The notes beneath the pieces are model-generated. The model saw nothing but the letters and a program-made list of their open reading frames with translations. It did no database searches and was not told the DNA's origin. The position numbers and the translations under genes are program-made. This document shows positions 1 through 6,826 of a stretch of 7,164 nt of DNA, piece by piece (position 1 is the first letter of the stretch; each line of letters begins with the position of its first letter). The stretch is from positions 1-7,164 of the forward strand of contig JAFGNI010000565.1 of assembly GCA_016927095.1 (NCBI GenBank), written 5' to 3'. The stretch comes from Anaerolineae bacterium (GTDB taxonomy: Bacteria > Chloroflexota > Anaerolineae > B4-G1 > SLSP01).

Positions 1-47
1 CGTCCAGTGGTCGCTTTGATGTGAAGGTGACGCTGCGCTTCCAGATC

Positions 48-53
48 GGAGGG
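48..53 (+). promoter_or_regulatory. ribosome binding site of fucosidase 1
   Basis: GGAGGG ends 6 nt before the ATG at 60. It decides the start in favour of that ATG over the in-frame GTG at 21. Confidence 0.75.
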
Positions 54-59
54 AAGACG

Positions 60-1592
60 ATGGTCTACGAACCAACTTGGGAATCTGTCAGGCCTCACGA
101 GGTGCCGGCCTGGTTTCACGACGCCAAGCTAGGCATCTTCATCCACTGGGGGCTTTACTCGGTGCCTGGTTGGGCCCCAACCACCGGCGAGCTGCACAAG
201 GTGATTCAGGAGCAGGGATGGCAGGCCTGGTTTGCCCGCAACCCCTACGCGGAGTGGTACTACAACTCGATGCGGATCCCGGGCGGTGTGACGCAGCAAT
301 ACCACCATGAGACCTACGGTGCGGACTTCGCCTATGAGGATTTCATCCCGATGTTCAACGACGCCGTCGCGGGATGGGACCCCTCAGAGTGGGTGGAGCT
401 CTTCAGGGAGGTCGGCGCTCGTTACGTGGTCCTGACCACCAAGCACCACGACGGTTTTTTGCTCTGGCCCAGCGCTCACCCCAATCCCTACAAGGAGGGC
501 TACCACGCAGCCCGCGACCTGGTTGGCGACCTGACCGATGCCGTGCGCGCGGCCGGTCTCCGAATGGCGCTCTACTACTCTGGCGGTATCGACTGGACCT
601 TCAACGAGACGGTCGTGACCGATATCATGGACTTGGCGAAGGCCATCCCCCAGCAAGATGACTACGTCGCCTACGCGGACGCGCACTGGTACGAACTGAT
701 CGAACGCTACGCGCCCGTCATCCTGTGGAACGACATCGCCTATCCCGCGGGGGCTGACCTGGCCAAGCTCTTCGCGCACTACTACAACACTGTGCCCGAG
801 GGGCTGGTCAACGACCGGTTCACCCAGAAGTTCAGCATCGATCCTGAGGCGATGGATATCGGCGGCGGTGTGCACGCGGATTTCACCACACCCGAGTACG
901 CCTCTTACGACAAGATCACCGAGCCAAAGTGGGAGGCTACGCGGGGCATCGGCTACTCGTTCGGGTATAACCGCAATGAGGATGTCGAGAACTACCTCTC
1001 GGTCGAGGAACTGATCCGTTCTTTCGTCGACGTCGTCAGCAAGAACGGCAACCTCTTGCTCAACGTCGGCCCGATGGCCGACGGGACGATTCCCGAGCTG
1101 CAGCGCGAGCGCCTGCTGGGGCTAGGGGCATGGCTCAAGGTCAACGGTGACGCAATCTTCGGATCGCGTCCCTGGCACGTCGCCGAGGGTGGGGCCAGGG
1201 CCGCCTATCGCGACGAGGCATTGCCGGTCCGGTTCACGCAGAAAGGCGACACGCTCTACGCGACCATGCTGGCTTCGGCCTCGACGGACACCGTCTACCT
1301 CAACGACTTGGTCGCCCGAGAGGGCACCGAGATCCGGCTTCTGGGCCACGAGGGCCCGCTCGCATGGGTTCAGCACGAAGACAACGTGGCCGTCATGCTG
1401 CCCGCCGGCCTATCCGACGCATTGCTGCAGGCGCCGGCCTTCACCCTATCCATCACGCCGCAGCCGGACCGTCTCACGCAACCGCCAGTATTGCACTGTT
1501 CCAGCCGGATCTGTGATCCGGCGATTCCGGCGGCGAAGGGCCCTACGCCGAGCGAGGTCCGGCGGATCGCAGATCCGCCTCGAACAGTGTAA
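60..1592 (+). CDS. alpha-L-fucosidase, GH29 family (first of a tandem pair)
   Basis: Retaining exo-glycosidase that would release alpha-linked L-fucose from oligosaccharides. The 510-residue product starts at the ATG at base 60, chosen because GGAGGG sits 6 nt upstream; an in-frame GTG at 21 lacks such a site. Residues about 8-345 form the GH29 barrel: HWG at 29-31, KHHDGF at 128-133, WND with the likely nucleophile Asp225 (matching the WND of Thermotoga maritima fucosidase, whose nucleophile is Asp224), a possible acid/base Glu279 in TTPEY, and NVGP at 335-338. A C-terminal beta-sandwich-like region runs to about 478. No signal peptide is visible, so the enzyme is probably cytoplasmic. The last 33 residues (478-510) and the stop come from a palindromic repeat and are not fucosidase-like, so the native C-terminus has probably been replaced. 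It lies 28 nt upstream of a second GH29 gene. Family is certain; exact linkage specificity is not. Confidence 0.93.
   Translation: MVYEPTWESVRPHEVPAWFHDAKLGIFIHWGLYSVPGWAPTTGELHKVIQEQGWQAWFARNPYAEWYYNSMRIPGGVTQQYHHETYGADFAYEDFIPMFNDAVAGWDPSEWVELFREVGARYVVLTTKHHDGFLLWPSAHPNPYKEGYHAARDLVGDLTDAVRAAGLRMALYYSGGIDWTFNETVVTDIMDLAKAIPQQDDYVAYADAHWYELIERYAPVILWNDIAYPAGADLAKLFAHYYNTVPEGLVNDRFTQKFSIDPEAMDIGGGVHADFTTPEYASYDKITEPKWEATRGIGYSFGYNRNEDVENYLSVEELIRSFVDVVSKNGNLLLNVGPMADGTIPELQRERLLGLGAWLKVNGDAIFGSRPWHVAEGGARAAYRDEALPVRFTQKGDTLYATMLASASTDTVYLNDLVAREGTEIRLLGHEGPLAWVQHEDNVAVMLPAGLSDALLQAPAFTLSITPQPDRLTQPPVLHCSSRICDPAIPAAKGPTPSEVRRIADPPRTV
1491..1592. repeat. 102-bp palindromic element with two REP-like hairpins
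   Basis: The outer arms 1491-1523 and 1560-1592 are inverted repeats, 28 of 33 positions matching. Each arm contains its own small hairpin with an 8-bp perfect stem and 3-nt loop: gccggatc-tgt-gatccggc at 1504-1522 and ggcggatc-gca-gatccgcc at 1561-1579. The second base pair of these stems differs between the arms (C-G in one, G-C in the other) but stays paired in both, which suggests selection on the hairpin. A further short palindrome around gggccc (1531-1550) sits in the middle. The layout resembles a bacterial BIME (two REP units in opposite orientation) or a small MITE. It spans the 3' end of fucosidase 1, supplying its last 33 codons and the TAA, and lies just before the ribosome binding site of fucosidase 2. 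No clear target-site duplication is seen. Confidence 0.8.
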
Positions 1593-1607
1593 GCAACATA
1601 CATACAG

Positions 1608-1614
1608 AAAGGAG
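1608..1614 (+). promoter_or_regulatory. ribosome binding site of fucosidase 2
   Basis: AAAGGAG ends 6 nt before GTG at 1621. It decides the start: the reading frame is open back to 1147, but that part only overlaps fucosidase 1 in another frame. Confidence 0.8.
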
Positions 1615-1620
1615 AACGCA

Positions 1621-3021
1621 GTGACAGACGAAGCAACCAACGATACGGTCCGATCCTTTGAGCTTTCCGAGGCCCTGGCCAACCGCGTCACACAGGCCGC
1701 CAAGTCCTATGGGGCGAAGCCCCAGGAGGCCGTTGAGTACCTGGTCCGGTGGGCCTTGGACCACATCGAGTTCCGCCCGGCAATCGTGCCCGAGCGCGGG
1801 CAGCGGCCCGATGCCAAGACCGACCCGCGCCTGGATTGGTGGCGCGAGGCCAAGTTCGGTCTCTTCATCCATTGGGGGCTCTACGCCATCCCTGCTGGCA
1901 CCTGGAAGGGCCGGCAGATCCCCGGCATCGGCGAGTGGATTATGTATCGCGCTCGCATCCCGGTCGCGGAGTATGAGAAACTGGCGGAGCGATTCAACCC
2001 GGTCAAGTTCGATGCCAAGGCATGGGTCTCTCTGGCGAAGCGGGCCGGTCAGAAGTACCTGACCATCACCTCCAAGCACCACGATGGGTTCTGCCTCTTC
2101 AAGTCGGCGTACACCGACTACAACATCGTCGATGGCACGCCTTACGGTCGCGACGTGCTCAAGGAGCTGGCCGAGGAATGTCAGAAGCAAGGGATCAAGC
2201 TCTGCTTCTACTACTCCCAGACCCAGGACTGGCACCATCCCAACGGCGACGGCAACGACTGGGACTACAATCCGGACGAGAAGGACTTCGCCGACTACGT
2301 CGAGACCTATGTCAAGCCGCAGGTCACGGAACTGCTCACCAACTACGGCCCCATCGGCCTGATCTGGTTCGATACGCCCAAGACCATGACGCTGGAACAG
2401 AGCGAATCACTGACGGCACTGGTGCACGAGCTCCAGCCGGATTGCCTCGTCAGCGGACGCATCGGCAACCAGGTGGGCGACTATGCGTCGGCCGGGGACA
2501 ACCGCATTCCCGACACGGCGGTCGAGGGCGACTGGGAGGTCCCGGCGACCATCAATGACACCTGGGGCTTCAAGTCCTACGACCACAACTGGAAGTCGAC
2601 CACCGAGCTCATCCAGAAGCTGGTGGACATCGTCAGCAAGGGCGGCAACTACCTGCTCAACGTCGGCCCCACCGCCGAGGGCGTCATCCCCGAGCCCAGC
2701 GTCGAGCGTCTTGACGGTATGGGCGCTTGGCTGGACGTGAACGGCGAGGCTATTTACGGCACGAAGCCCGGCCCCATTCAGGGCGTCGACTGGTGCCGGA
2801 GCACGATGCAGGGCGATACGGTCTACCTCCACGTCTTCGACTGGCCGGCCAACGGCAAAGTCGTGGTTCCGGCGATGGACCACACCGTGACGGCAGCAGC
2901 GCTGTTGACCGATCCGGAGACATGGCTGCCCGTCGAATCGCAGGCCGGCTCCGCTGTTGTGATGGGGCCTGCTGAGGCGCCCGACGGGGCGGTCTCCGTG
3001 ATCGCGCTCAAGGTGGCGTAG
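1621..3021 (+). CDS. alpha-L-fucosidase, GH29 family, with N-terminal ribbon-helix-helix-like segment
   Basis: Second, clearly divergent GH29 enzyme of 466 residues, starting at GTG with a good ribosome binding site. Residues about 9-50 (strand VRSFEL, helix from SEALANRV to SYG, turn, helix QEAVEYLVRWALDH) look like a ribbon-helix-helix domain, unusual for GH29. The catalytic part begins near residue 69: FIHWGLY at 82-88, KHHDGF at 152-157, IWFDTP with likely nucleophile Asp251, GDWE with possible acid/base Glu306, NDTWG, and LLNVGP at 345-350. A short beta-rich C-terminal domain follows. No signal peptide, so probably cytoplasmic. It would remove alpha-L-fucose, perhaps with a different linkage preference from its neighbour. 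It lies 28 nt after fucosidase 1 and 71 nt before the transporter, consistent with one operon. GH29 membership is sure; the N-terminal domain is a pattern-based reading, and acid/base assignment is by analogy. Confidence 0.93.
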   Translation: MTDEATNDTVRSFELSEALANRVTQAAKSYGAKPQEAVEYLVRWALDHIEFRPAIVPERGQRPDAKTDPRLDWWREAKFGLFIHWGLYAIPAGTWKGRQIPGIGEWIMYRARIPVAEYEKLAERFNPVKFDAKAWVSLAKRAGQKYLTITSKHHDGFCLFKSAYTDYNIVDGTPYGRDVLKELAEECQKQGIKLCFYYSQTQDWHHPNGDGNDWDYNPDEKDFADYVETYVKPQVTELLTNYGPIGLIWFDTPKTMTLEQSESLTALVHELQPDCLVSGRIGNQVGDYASAGDNRIPDTAVEGDWEVPATINDTWGFKSYDHNWKSTTELIQKLVDIVSKGGNYLLNVGPTAEGVIPEPSVERLDGMGAWLDVNGEAIYGTKPGPIQGVDWCRSTMQGDTVYLHVFDWPANGKVVVPAMDHTVTAAALLTDPETWLPVESQAGSAVVMGPAEAPDGAVSVIALKVA

Positions 3022-3092
3022 CCGCTCTACGGATTGCACTGAGCGGAGGGACGGGGCTCTCCTCACCAGGGCTTCGTTCCTCCGCCTGCTCA

Positions 3093-4385
3093 ATGATGCC
3101 CAGACCTGCGACGATCCGAATCGCCCGACACCAGTGGACTGAGGTCCGCGATCTCTTCGCGGCGGTCAAGGGCAACGCGCGGGTGATGGTGATCACCGAG
3201 GGCATCGCCGCCATCTCCTTCCAATGGCAGCGCACCTACATCGGGCTCTATATGCTGGCGCTAGGTGTCACCGAGGTCCAGATCGGGCTGCTGCAGAGCG
3301 TTCTCATCGTCACCCAGGTCATCAGCACGTTGCTCGGCGGCTACGTCGCTGATCGACTGGGGCGGAAGCGGACGCTGGTCGTCTTCGACATCATCTGCTG
3401 GGGTGTGCCGATGTTCCTCTACGCGATTGCCCGCAACCCCTGGTACTTCCTCATCGGGCGGGCCATCAACGGCTTCGTGTACGTTGTGATGCCCAGCTTT
3501 GAGTGCCTCTTCGTCGAGGACGTGCCCCCTGAGAACCGGGCTGCGGTCTTTGGCGTCAACCAGTTCCTGGCGGCGACGGCTCACCTGCTGGCGCCGGTGG
3601 CCGGCTGGTTGGTCGCGGCTTGGGGCATCGTCCCCGCCGGTCGCGTGATCATGGCGATCACGATGGTATCCTCGGTGTCGATCGCGATCTCCCGGCAGTT
3701 TGTCCTCCACGAGACCGAGGTCGGCCAGGCCAGGATGGCAACCACGACGGGTGCATCGCCGGTCGAAGTGGTGCGCTCCTACACCAAAGCGCTGCGATTG
3801 ATGACGGGCGATCGCCGGATCACCAAGTTCCTGATCGTCCGCGTCCTCGTGGCCTTCACGTGGGTGATCGGGTCGACTTATGCGGCGATCTACCTCACCG
3901 ACGCACGGGGACTGGGCTTGCGCGATGCCACCATCGCGCTCTTTCCCTTTGTCTCCGCCGTGGTCACCATGGCGATGATCCTCTTGGCGGCAGGCAGACT
4001 GCGCGCCAACGCGGTCTTTGGCACGCTCCTGATTGGACAGGCCCTGAGCATCCTCGGTCTGCTCTCGCTCGTCCTTGCGCCCGCAGGCACGAAGATGTGG
4101 GCGGTTCTCTGGGCGATCGGCAGTGCAGCCAGCATGGCACTCTACCAGTCAGCCAGCAAGAGCTACTGGGCCGACATCGTCACGGACAGCGAGCGTGCGA
4201 TGATCTTCTCGGCGAGCTCGGCGTTGATGGCGCTCTGCACCGTGCCTGCCGGACCCCTGGCCGGCGTGCTCTACACCGTCGCGCCCCGTCTGCCCTTCGT
4301 GCTGGCTATCGTCTTGCAGGGCGTGGCACTGCTCCTGACCCTAACGCTGAGCCGGCACGCAGCGCACGATCCCCACGCATCCTGA
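3093..4385 (+). CDS. major facilitator superfamily (MFS) transporter, 12 TM
   Basis: Integral membrane secondary transporter of 430 residues. Twelve hydrophobic segments can be counted (about residues 35-57, 60-83, 94-113, and on to the last at roughly 395-420), with a longer polar loop between TM6 and TM7 (around residues 205-245), as is usual for MFS. The diagnostic motif A between TM2 and TM3 is present as GGYVADRLGRKR at 82-93. The start is one of two adjacent ATGs (3093 or 3096); no convincing Shine-Dalgarno is seen, so the start is less certain than the family. It is the third gene in line after two fucosidases, with a 71-nt gap, and probably moves the oligosaccharide or released sugar across the inner membrane. 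The substrate cannot be read from the sequence; drug or metabolite export cannot be excluded. Confidence 0.9.
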   Translation: MMPRPATIRIARHQWTEVRDLFAAVKGNARVMVITEGIAAISFQWQRTYIGLYMLALGVTEVQIGLLQSVLIVTQVISTLLGGYVADRLGRKRTLVVFDIICWGVPMFLYAIARNPWYFLIGRAINGFVYVVMPSFECLFVEDVPPENRAAVFGVNQFLAATAHLLAPVAGWLVAAWGIVPAGRVIMAITMVSSVSIAISRQFVLHETEVGQARMATTTGASPVEVVRSYTKALRLMTGDRRITKFLIVRVLVAFTWVIGSTYAAIYLTDARGLGLRDATIALFPFVSAVVTMAMILLAAGRLRANAVFGTLLIGQALSILGLLSLVLAPAGTKMWAVLWAIGSAASMALYQSASKSYWADIVTDSERAMIFSASSALMALCTVPAGPLAGVLYTVAPRLPFVLAIVLQGVALLLTLTLSRHAAHDPHAS

Positions 4386-4391
4386 CCTCAG

Positions 4392-4405
4392 GCCCAAGGG
4401 CTTTC
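4392..4405. repeat. inverted copy of the gaaggcccttgggc repeat
   Basis: gcccaagggctttc here is the reverse complement, with one mismatch, of gaaggcccttgggc found at 4508-4521 and 4553-4566. It lies just after the transporter stop codon, in the convergent gap shared with the sulfatase. Confidence 0.5.
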
Positions 4406-4491
4406 GGCCCCGAGTCTGCTCGGACCTAGGCCTTCGGCGTTCTCGATGCCGGAGCCGATCGCTGCGCTGGGTGGCGGCGGCCTGAACAGCA

Positions 4492-4523
4492 GCGCCCAAG
4501 GCCCACAGAAGGCCCTTGGGCGC
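4492..4523. repeat. 10-bp perfect hairpin in the convergent intergenic gap
   Basis: gcgcccaagg (4492-4501) and ccttgggcgc (4514-4523) are perfect inverted repeats around a 12-nt loop. Position between two convergent genes would fit a two-way transcription terminator, but no T-run follows on either strand, so it is listed as a repeat with possible terminator function. Confidence 0.6.
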
Positions 4524-4575
4524 AGGGGAAAAGGCCCTGGGGCGCTCTAGCCGAAGGCCCTTGGGCGCAACAACG
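4508..4575. repeat. three tandem 22-23 bp units (aaggcccttgggcgc)
   Basis: aaggcccttgggcgc occurs at 4509-4523 and 4554-4568, with a one-mismatch copy (aaggccctggggcgc) at 4531-4545, giving a period of 22-23 bp. The first and third units share 17 identical bases (4508-4524 and 4553-4569). The units fill most of the gap before the sulfatase stop. Confidence 0.7.
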
Positions 4576-4585
4576 GCGTTGCCCC
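4563..4585. repeat. small REP-like hairpin touching the sulfatase stop codon
   Basis: ggg-c-gcaac, loop aacggc, gttgc-ccc forms an 8-bp stem with one bulged base. Its last base (4585) is the third base of the sulfatase TAG read on the minus strand. Read on that strand, the segment starts as gtaggggcaacgcc, a shape I recall as a common interspersed repeat in several environmental bacterial genomes. Confidence 0.55.
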
Positions 4586-6138
4586 TACGCCTCCAGCTCG
4601 AAGCCCTCTGCCATCTTCTCCTCGAAGTATTTCACCATTGCCTCGACGTGACCGTCATCCCGTTCCGGAACGTGGTCCCCGCCGATCACCGGCGCGTCGT
4701 AGTCCAGATAGACCTGCGAGTGGGCATCGAAGAGCGCCCAGCGGAGCAGCGCGTCGCGCATGGTCGCGACCGTCTCGGCGCTGGCCGGGTCGTCGATGCG
4801 GTTCTCCATCTCGTAGGGATCGGCCACCAGGTCGAAGAACTGAGACTGCTCGGGATCGCGGCAGAGCAGCAGCTTGTGGGTCTGGCTGCGGACCATGTAC
4901 TCCTGCCCGCCCCAGTTCTCAGCGAAGACATAGGGCCGTGAGTCCGGGTCGCCATCGGGGCCTGTCGTCGTGGCAAGATCCGCGCCCTGCATCGACCGTG
5001 GCACATCGCAACCGGCAACTCCTAGGAGGGTCGGCCCGACGTCGATGTTGTTTACGAGCTCCTGACTTACTTCACCAGCGTGGGGCTGCGTTCCGCCCAC
5101 CTTGGGATACTTGATGATCAGCGGGACCTTCACCACCGGATCGTACATGAAGTCGCCCTTGAGCAAGAGGTGGTGAAAGCCCAAGTAGTCGCCGTGATCG
5201 CTCGTGTAGACGATGAGCGTGTTGTCGTAGAGTCCCCTTGCCTTGAGCAACGCGATCATCCGGCCCACATGATGGTCGATCTGGGAGATCGACGCGTAGT
5301 AGTAGGCCATCGCGCGGCGTACCTTGGCCTCGGTATGCTTCACGTGAGGGAAGTACCCCTCACTTCGCGCAATGTCCCGCGCCAGCGGCTCTTCCAGCCA
5401 CCCTGGCAGCAACGCCAATCCATCGGGATCGTACATGTCGTCCCACGGCGCCGGCGGATCGAACGGATGGTGCGGCTTGACAAACCCTACCATCAGCAGA
5501 TGCGGCCCGCCCCCAGCCGATGGTTGGCCGCTGACAGCTGACGGCTTTTCCCCCCAGCTCGCCAGAGTCTCCATCGCTCTGTCCGCGATCCACGTCGTCG
5601 AGTGATGGGCCTCGTCCAGATCTGAACGCAGTGCCCCCACTGTCTCCCAATAGACGTCGGGTGCCTCCTGCCGGTACTCCCACCGCTGGTCCATCAGGTC
5701 GATGCGATCCACCAACCCTTCGTCGCGCAGCCACCGGTGGTAGTCGTCGTCAAAGCGTCCGGGACCGTCCTGCTCGGCCAGCCACATCTCTTCGAAGCCG
5801 ACGTCCAGATAGGTTGGGGTGAAGTGCATCTTGCCCACCGCGGTGGTGCGGTACCCCGCGTCCCGCAGCACGCGTGGAAAGGTGGGGATACCCGGCGCGA
5901 GCGTGCAGTGATTCGTCCAGCCCAGATGCTGGTGGACGTACTGGCTGCTCAGCAGCGAGTACCGCGACGGCGTGCAGACCGGGAAGGGACAGAAGCTCTG
6001 CTCGTAGCGCACGCCCTCTGCCGCCAGCGCGTCGATGTTCGGCGTCAGCACATCGGGGTTGCCATACGCGCCCAGGCAATCCCACCGGTGCTGGTCTGCA
6101 TGGATGATCAGGATATTGGGGCGATTGGTCTCTTTCAT
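4585..6138 (-). CDS. S1-type sulfatase, cytoplasmic
   Basis: Formylglycine-dependent sulfatase of the alkaline-phosphatase superfamily, 517 residues, expected to hydrolyse sulfate esters. The start at 6138 is chosen for aggag 5 nt upstream. Seen in order: metal ligands in HADQHRWD (Asp15, with Gln16 where many relatives have Asp), the signature CTPSR at 55-59 with Cys55 as the residue modified to formylglycine, GKMH at 102-105, KPHHPF at 221-226, SDHG at 313-316 with metal-binding Asp314 and His315, and Lys327 in LLLKGDF. The Cys-type signature could be activated by FGE or anSME; neither gene is in the window. No signal peptide, so action on imported fragments in the cytoplasm is inferred. 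Next to fucosidases, a sulfated fucose-containing glycan is a reasonable substrate guess. Residues about 197-211 look like an inserted low-complexity loop. Its start overlaps the stop of the GIY-YIG gene. Subfamily not assigned. Confidence 0.93.
   Translation of the reverse strand: MKETNRPNILIIHADQHRWDCLGAYGNPDVLTPNIDALAAEGVRYEQSFCPFPVCTPSRYSLLSSQYVHQHLGWTNHCTLAPGIPTFPRVLRDAGYRTTAVGKMHFTPTYLDVGFEEMWLAEQDGPGRFDDDYHRWLRDEGLVDRIDLMDQRWEYRQEAPDVYWETVGALRSDLDEAHHSTTWIADRAMETLASWGEKPSAVSGQPSAGGGPHLLMVGFVKPHHPFDPPAPWDDMYDPDGLALLPGWLEEPLARDIARSEGYFPHVKHTEAKVRRAMAYYYASISQIDHHVGRMIALLKARGLYDNTLIVYTSDHGDYLGFHHLLLKGDFMYDPVVKVPLIIKYPKVGGTQPHAGEVSQELVNNIDVGPTLLGVAGCDVPRSMQGADLATTTGPDGDPDSRPYVFAENWGGQEYMVRSQTHKLLLCRDPEQSQFFDLVADPYEMENRIDDPASAETVATMRDALLRWALFDAHSQVYLDYDAPVIGGDHVPERDDGHVEAMVKYFEEKMAEGFELEA
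5510..5550 (-). repeat. repeat-like in-frame insertion within the sulfatase gene
   Basis: The plus-strand stretch ggccgctgacagctgacggc (5526-5545) contains the near-repeat gctgaca/gctgacg, and encodes EKPSAVSGQPSAGGG (residues 197-211), a Ser/Ala/Gly/Pro-rich loop just before the conserved PHLLMVGFVKPHHPF strand. It resembles the ctgac/agctg heptad-type repeats that are scattered in some bacterial genomes. The assignment is from memory of that pattern and only a short unit is present. Confidence 0.4.
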
Positions 6139-6455
6139 AGTCTCTCCTGTTCCTGTGTTGTCGTCGTGTTTGGCGTGGACCAACCGAGGCTGAGATCCTG
6201 CCAGTCGGGGTTCTGTCCCACAATCAGTGACAGCTTCTTTGCTCGGCTGAGCCCTTTGATCTGCTTCTCTCGGGCAATGGCTTGCCGTACATCACTGAAT
6301 GACTCGTAGTAGACAAGCTGTGTGATTTGGTACTTGGACGTGAACTTTGATCCTGTCCCGGACCTGTGTTCGCCGACGCGTCGTTCCAAGTTGTTCGTGA
6401 CTCCAGTGTATAGCGTTCGCGAGTGATTCGTCATGATGTAGACGTAGTAGGGCAT
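6135..6455 (-). CDS. GIY-YIG nuclease-fold small protein
   Basis: Stand-alone GIY-YIG domain protein of 106 residues, of the kind related to the UvrC N-terminal nuclease domain (UPF0213-like). Start at 6455 is chosen because GGAGGGAG sits 5 nt upstream; an ATG at 6470 has no such site. Domain features: YVYIM at 4-8 (the GIY position), YTG at 16-18 (the YIG position), Arg25, His30, the conserved metal-binding Glu63 in REKQIKG, and the family's usual closing NPDW..LS.GW at 82-92. About 14 extra Thr/Gln-rich residues follow, carrying the frame into the sulfatase ribosome binding site, and the stop overlaps the sulfatase ATG as ATGA. All catalytic positions seem intact, so it may be an active DNA endonuclease; its biological role is unknown. 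It starts 27 bp from an array of palindromic repeats. It has no obvious link with sugar use and may be an insertion. Confidence 0.88.
   Translation of the reverse strand: MPYYVYIMTNHSRTLYTGVTNNLERRVGEHRSGTGSKFTSKYQITQLVYYESFSDVRQAIAREKQIKGLSRAKKLSLIVGQNPDWQDLSLGWSTPNTTTTQEQERL
6144..6148 (-). promoter_or_regulatory. ribosome binding site of the sulfatase
   Basis: aggag on the minus strand ends 5 nt before the ATG at 6138. It lies inside the last codons of the GIY-YIG gene and fixes the start over an in-frame ATG at 6183. Confidence 0.75.
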
Positions 6456-6460
6456 CGGTG

Positions 6461-6468
6461 CTCCCTCC
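6461..6468 (-). promoter_or_regulatory. ribosome binding site of the GIY-YIG gene
   Basis: GGAGGGAG on the minus strand, 5 nt before ATG at 6455. It overlaps the codons that follow the alternative ATG at 6470, so the shorter start is preferred. Confidence 0.75.
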
Positions 6469-6482
6469 ATTCACCATGCAGC

Positions 6483-6654
6483 TGTCATTCCGAGCGGGTC
6501 CTACGATCACCCTCCTCGACAAGCCCTGCTAGCGAAGAATCTCCCGCCCCGAGGCCGGGCCTGGGTTGGGGCGCGAGATCCTTCGCTGTCTTGCTCACCC
6601 GTCCAGGTTGGTCGCTCGACCCGCTCTGGATGACAACCCTCCCTAGGACCAGGT
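6483..6654. repeat. 172-bp palindromic repeat unit, copy 1
   Basis: Full copy. Outer inverted ends are tgtcattccgagcgggtc (6483-6500) and gacccgctctggatgaca (6618-6635), 16 of 18 positions pairing. Inner inverted arms, agcgaagaatctcccgcccc and ggggcgcgagatccttcgct, flank a GC-rich centre. A 19-nt spacer leads to the next copy. The whole 153-bp core can fold into one long hairpin. No coding sequence is supported here. Confidence 0.88.
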
Positions 6655-6826
6655 TGTCATTCCGAGCGGGTCTGGCCATCATCCTCGTCAACCAACCGTG
6701 CCAGCGAGGAATCTCCCGCCCCGAGGCCGGGCCTGGGTTGGGGCGCGAGATCCTTCGCTGTGTTGTTCACCCGCCCAGGTTGGTCGCTCGACCCGCTCTG
6801 GATGACAACCCTCCCAAGGACCAGGC
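6655..6826. repeat. 172-bp palindromic repeat unit, copy 2
   Basis: Same length as copy 1 and nearly identical, with most differences in the stretch about 18-50 bases from the left end. Core 6655-6807, spacer 6808-6826. Inner arm agcgaggaatctcccgcccc pairs with ggggcgcgagatccttcgct at 17 of 20 positions. Equal copy lengths suggest recent unit duplication. Confidence 0.88.

Noticed and set aside
1..59. 3' end of an upstream gene
   Set aside because: Two frames stop within the first 24 bases, but the fragments are too short to recognise; the third frame runs into fucosidase 1.
1147..1620. Upstream extension of the fucosidase 2 frame
   Set aside because: It overlaps fucosidase 1 in another frame, is Arg/Pro/Ser-rich nonsense-like sequence, and GTG at 1621 has a good ribosome binding site.
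1543..2238. Long minus-strand open frame opposite fucosidase 2 (and similar ones at 384-875, 2407-3093, 3261-3710)
   Set aside because: They mirror GC-rich codons of strong plus-strand genes, have no recognisable domain and no convincing ribosome binding site.
3043..3085. gcggagg / cctccgc inverted repeat between fucosidase 2 and the transporter, as a terminator
   Set aside because: Only 7 bp with a loop of about 29 nt and no T-run; too weak to call.
4516..5541. Plus-strand open frames opposite the sulfatase
   Set aside because: Shadow frames of a clear sulfatase on the minus strand, without domain signatures.
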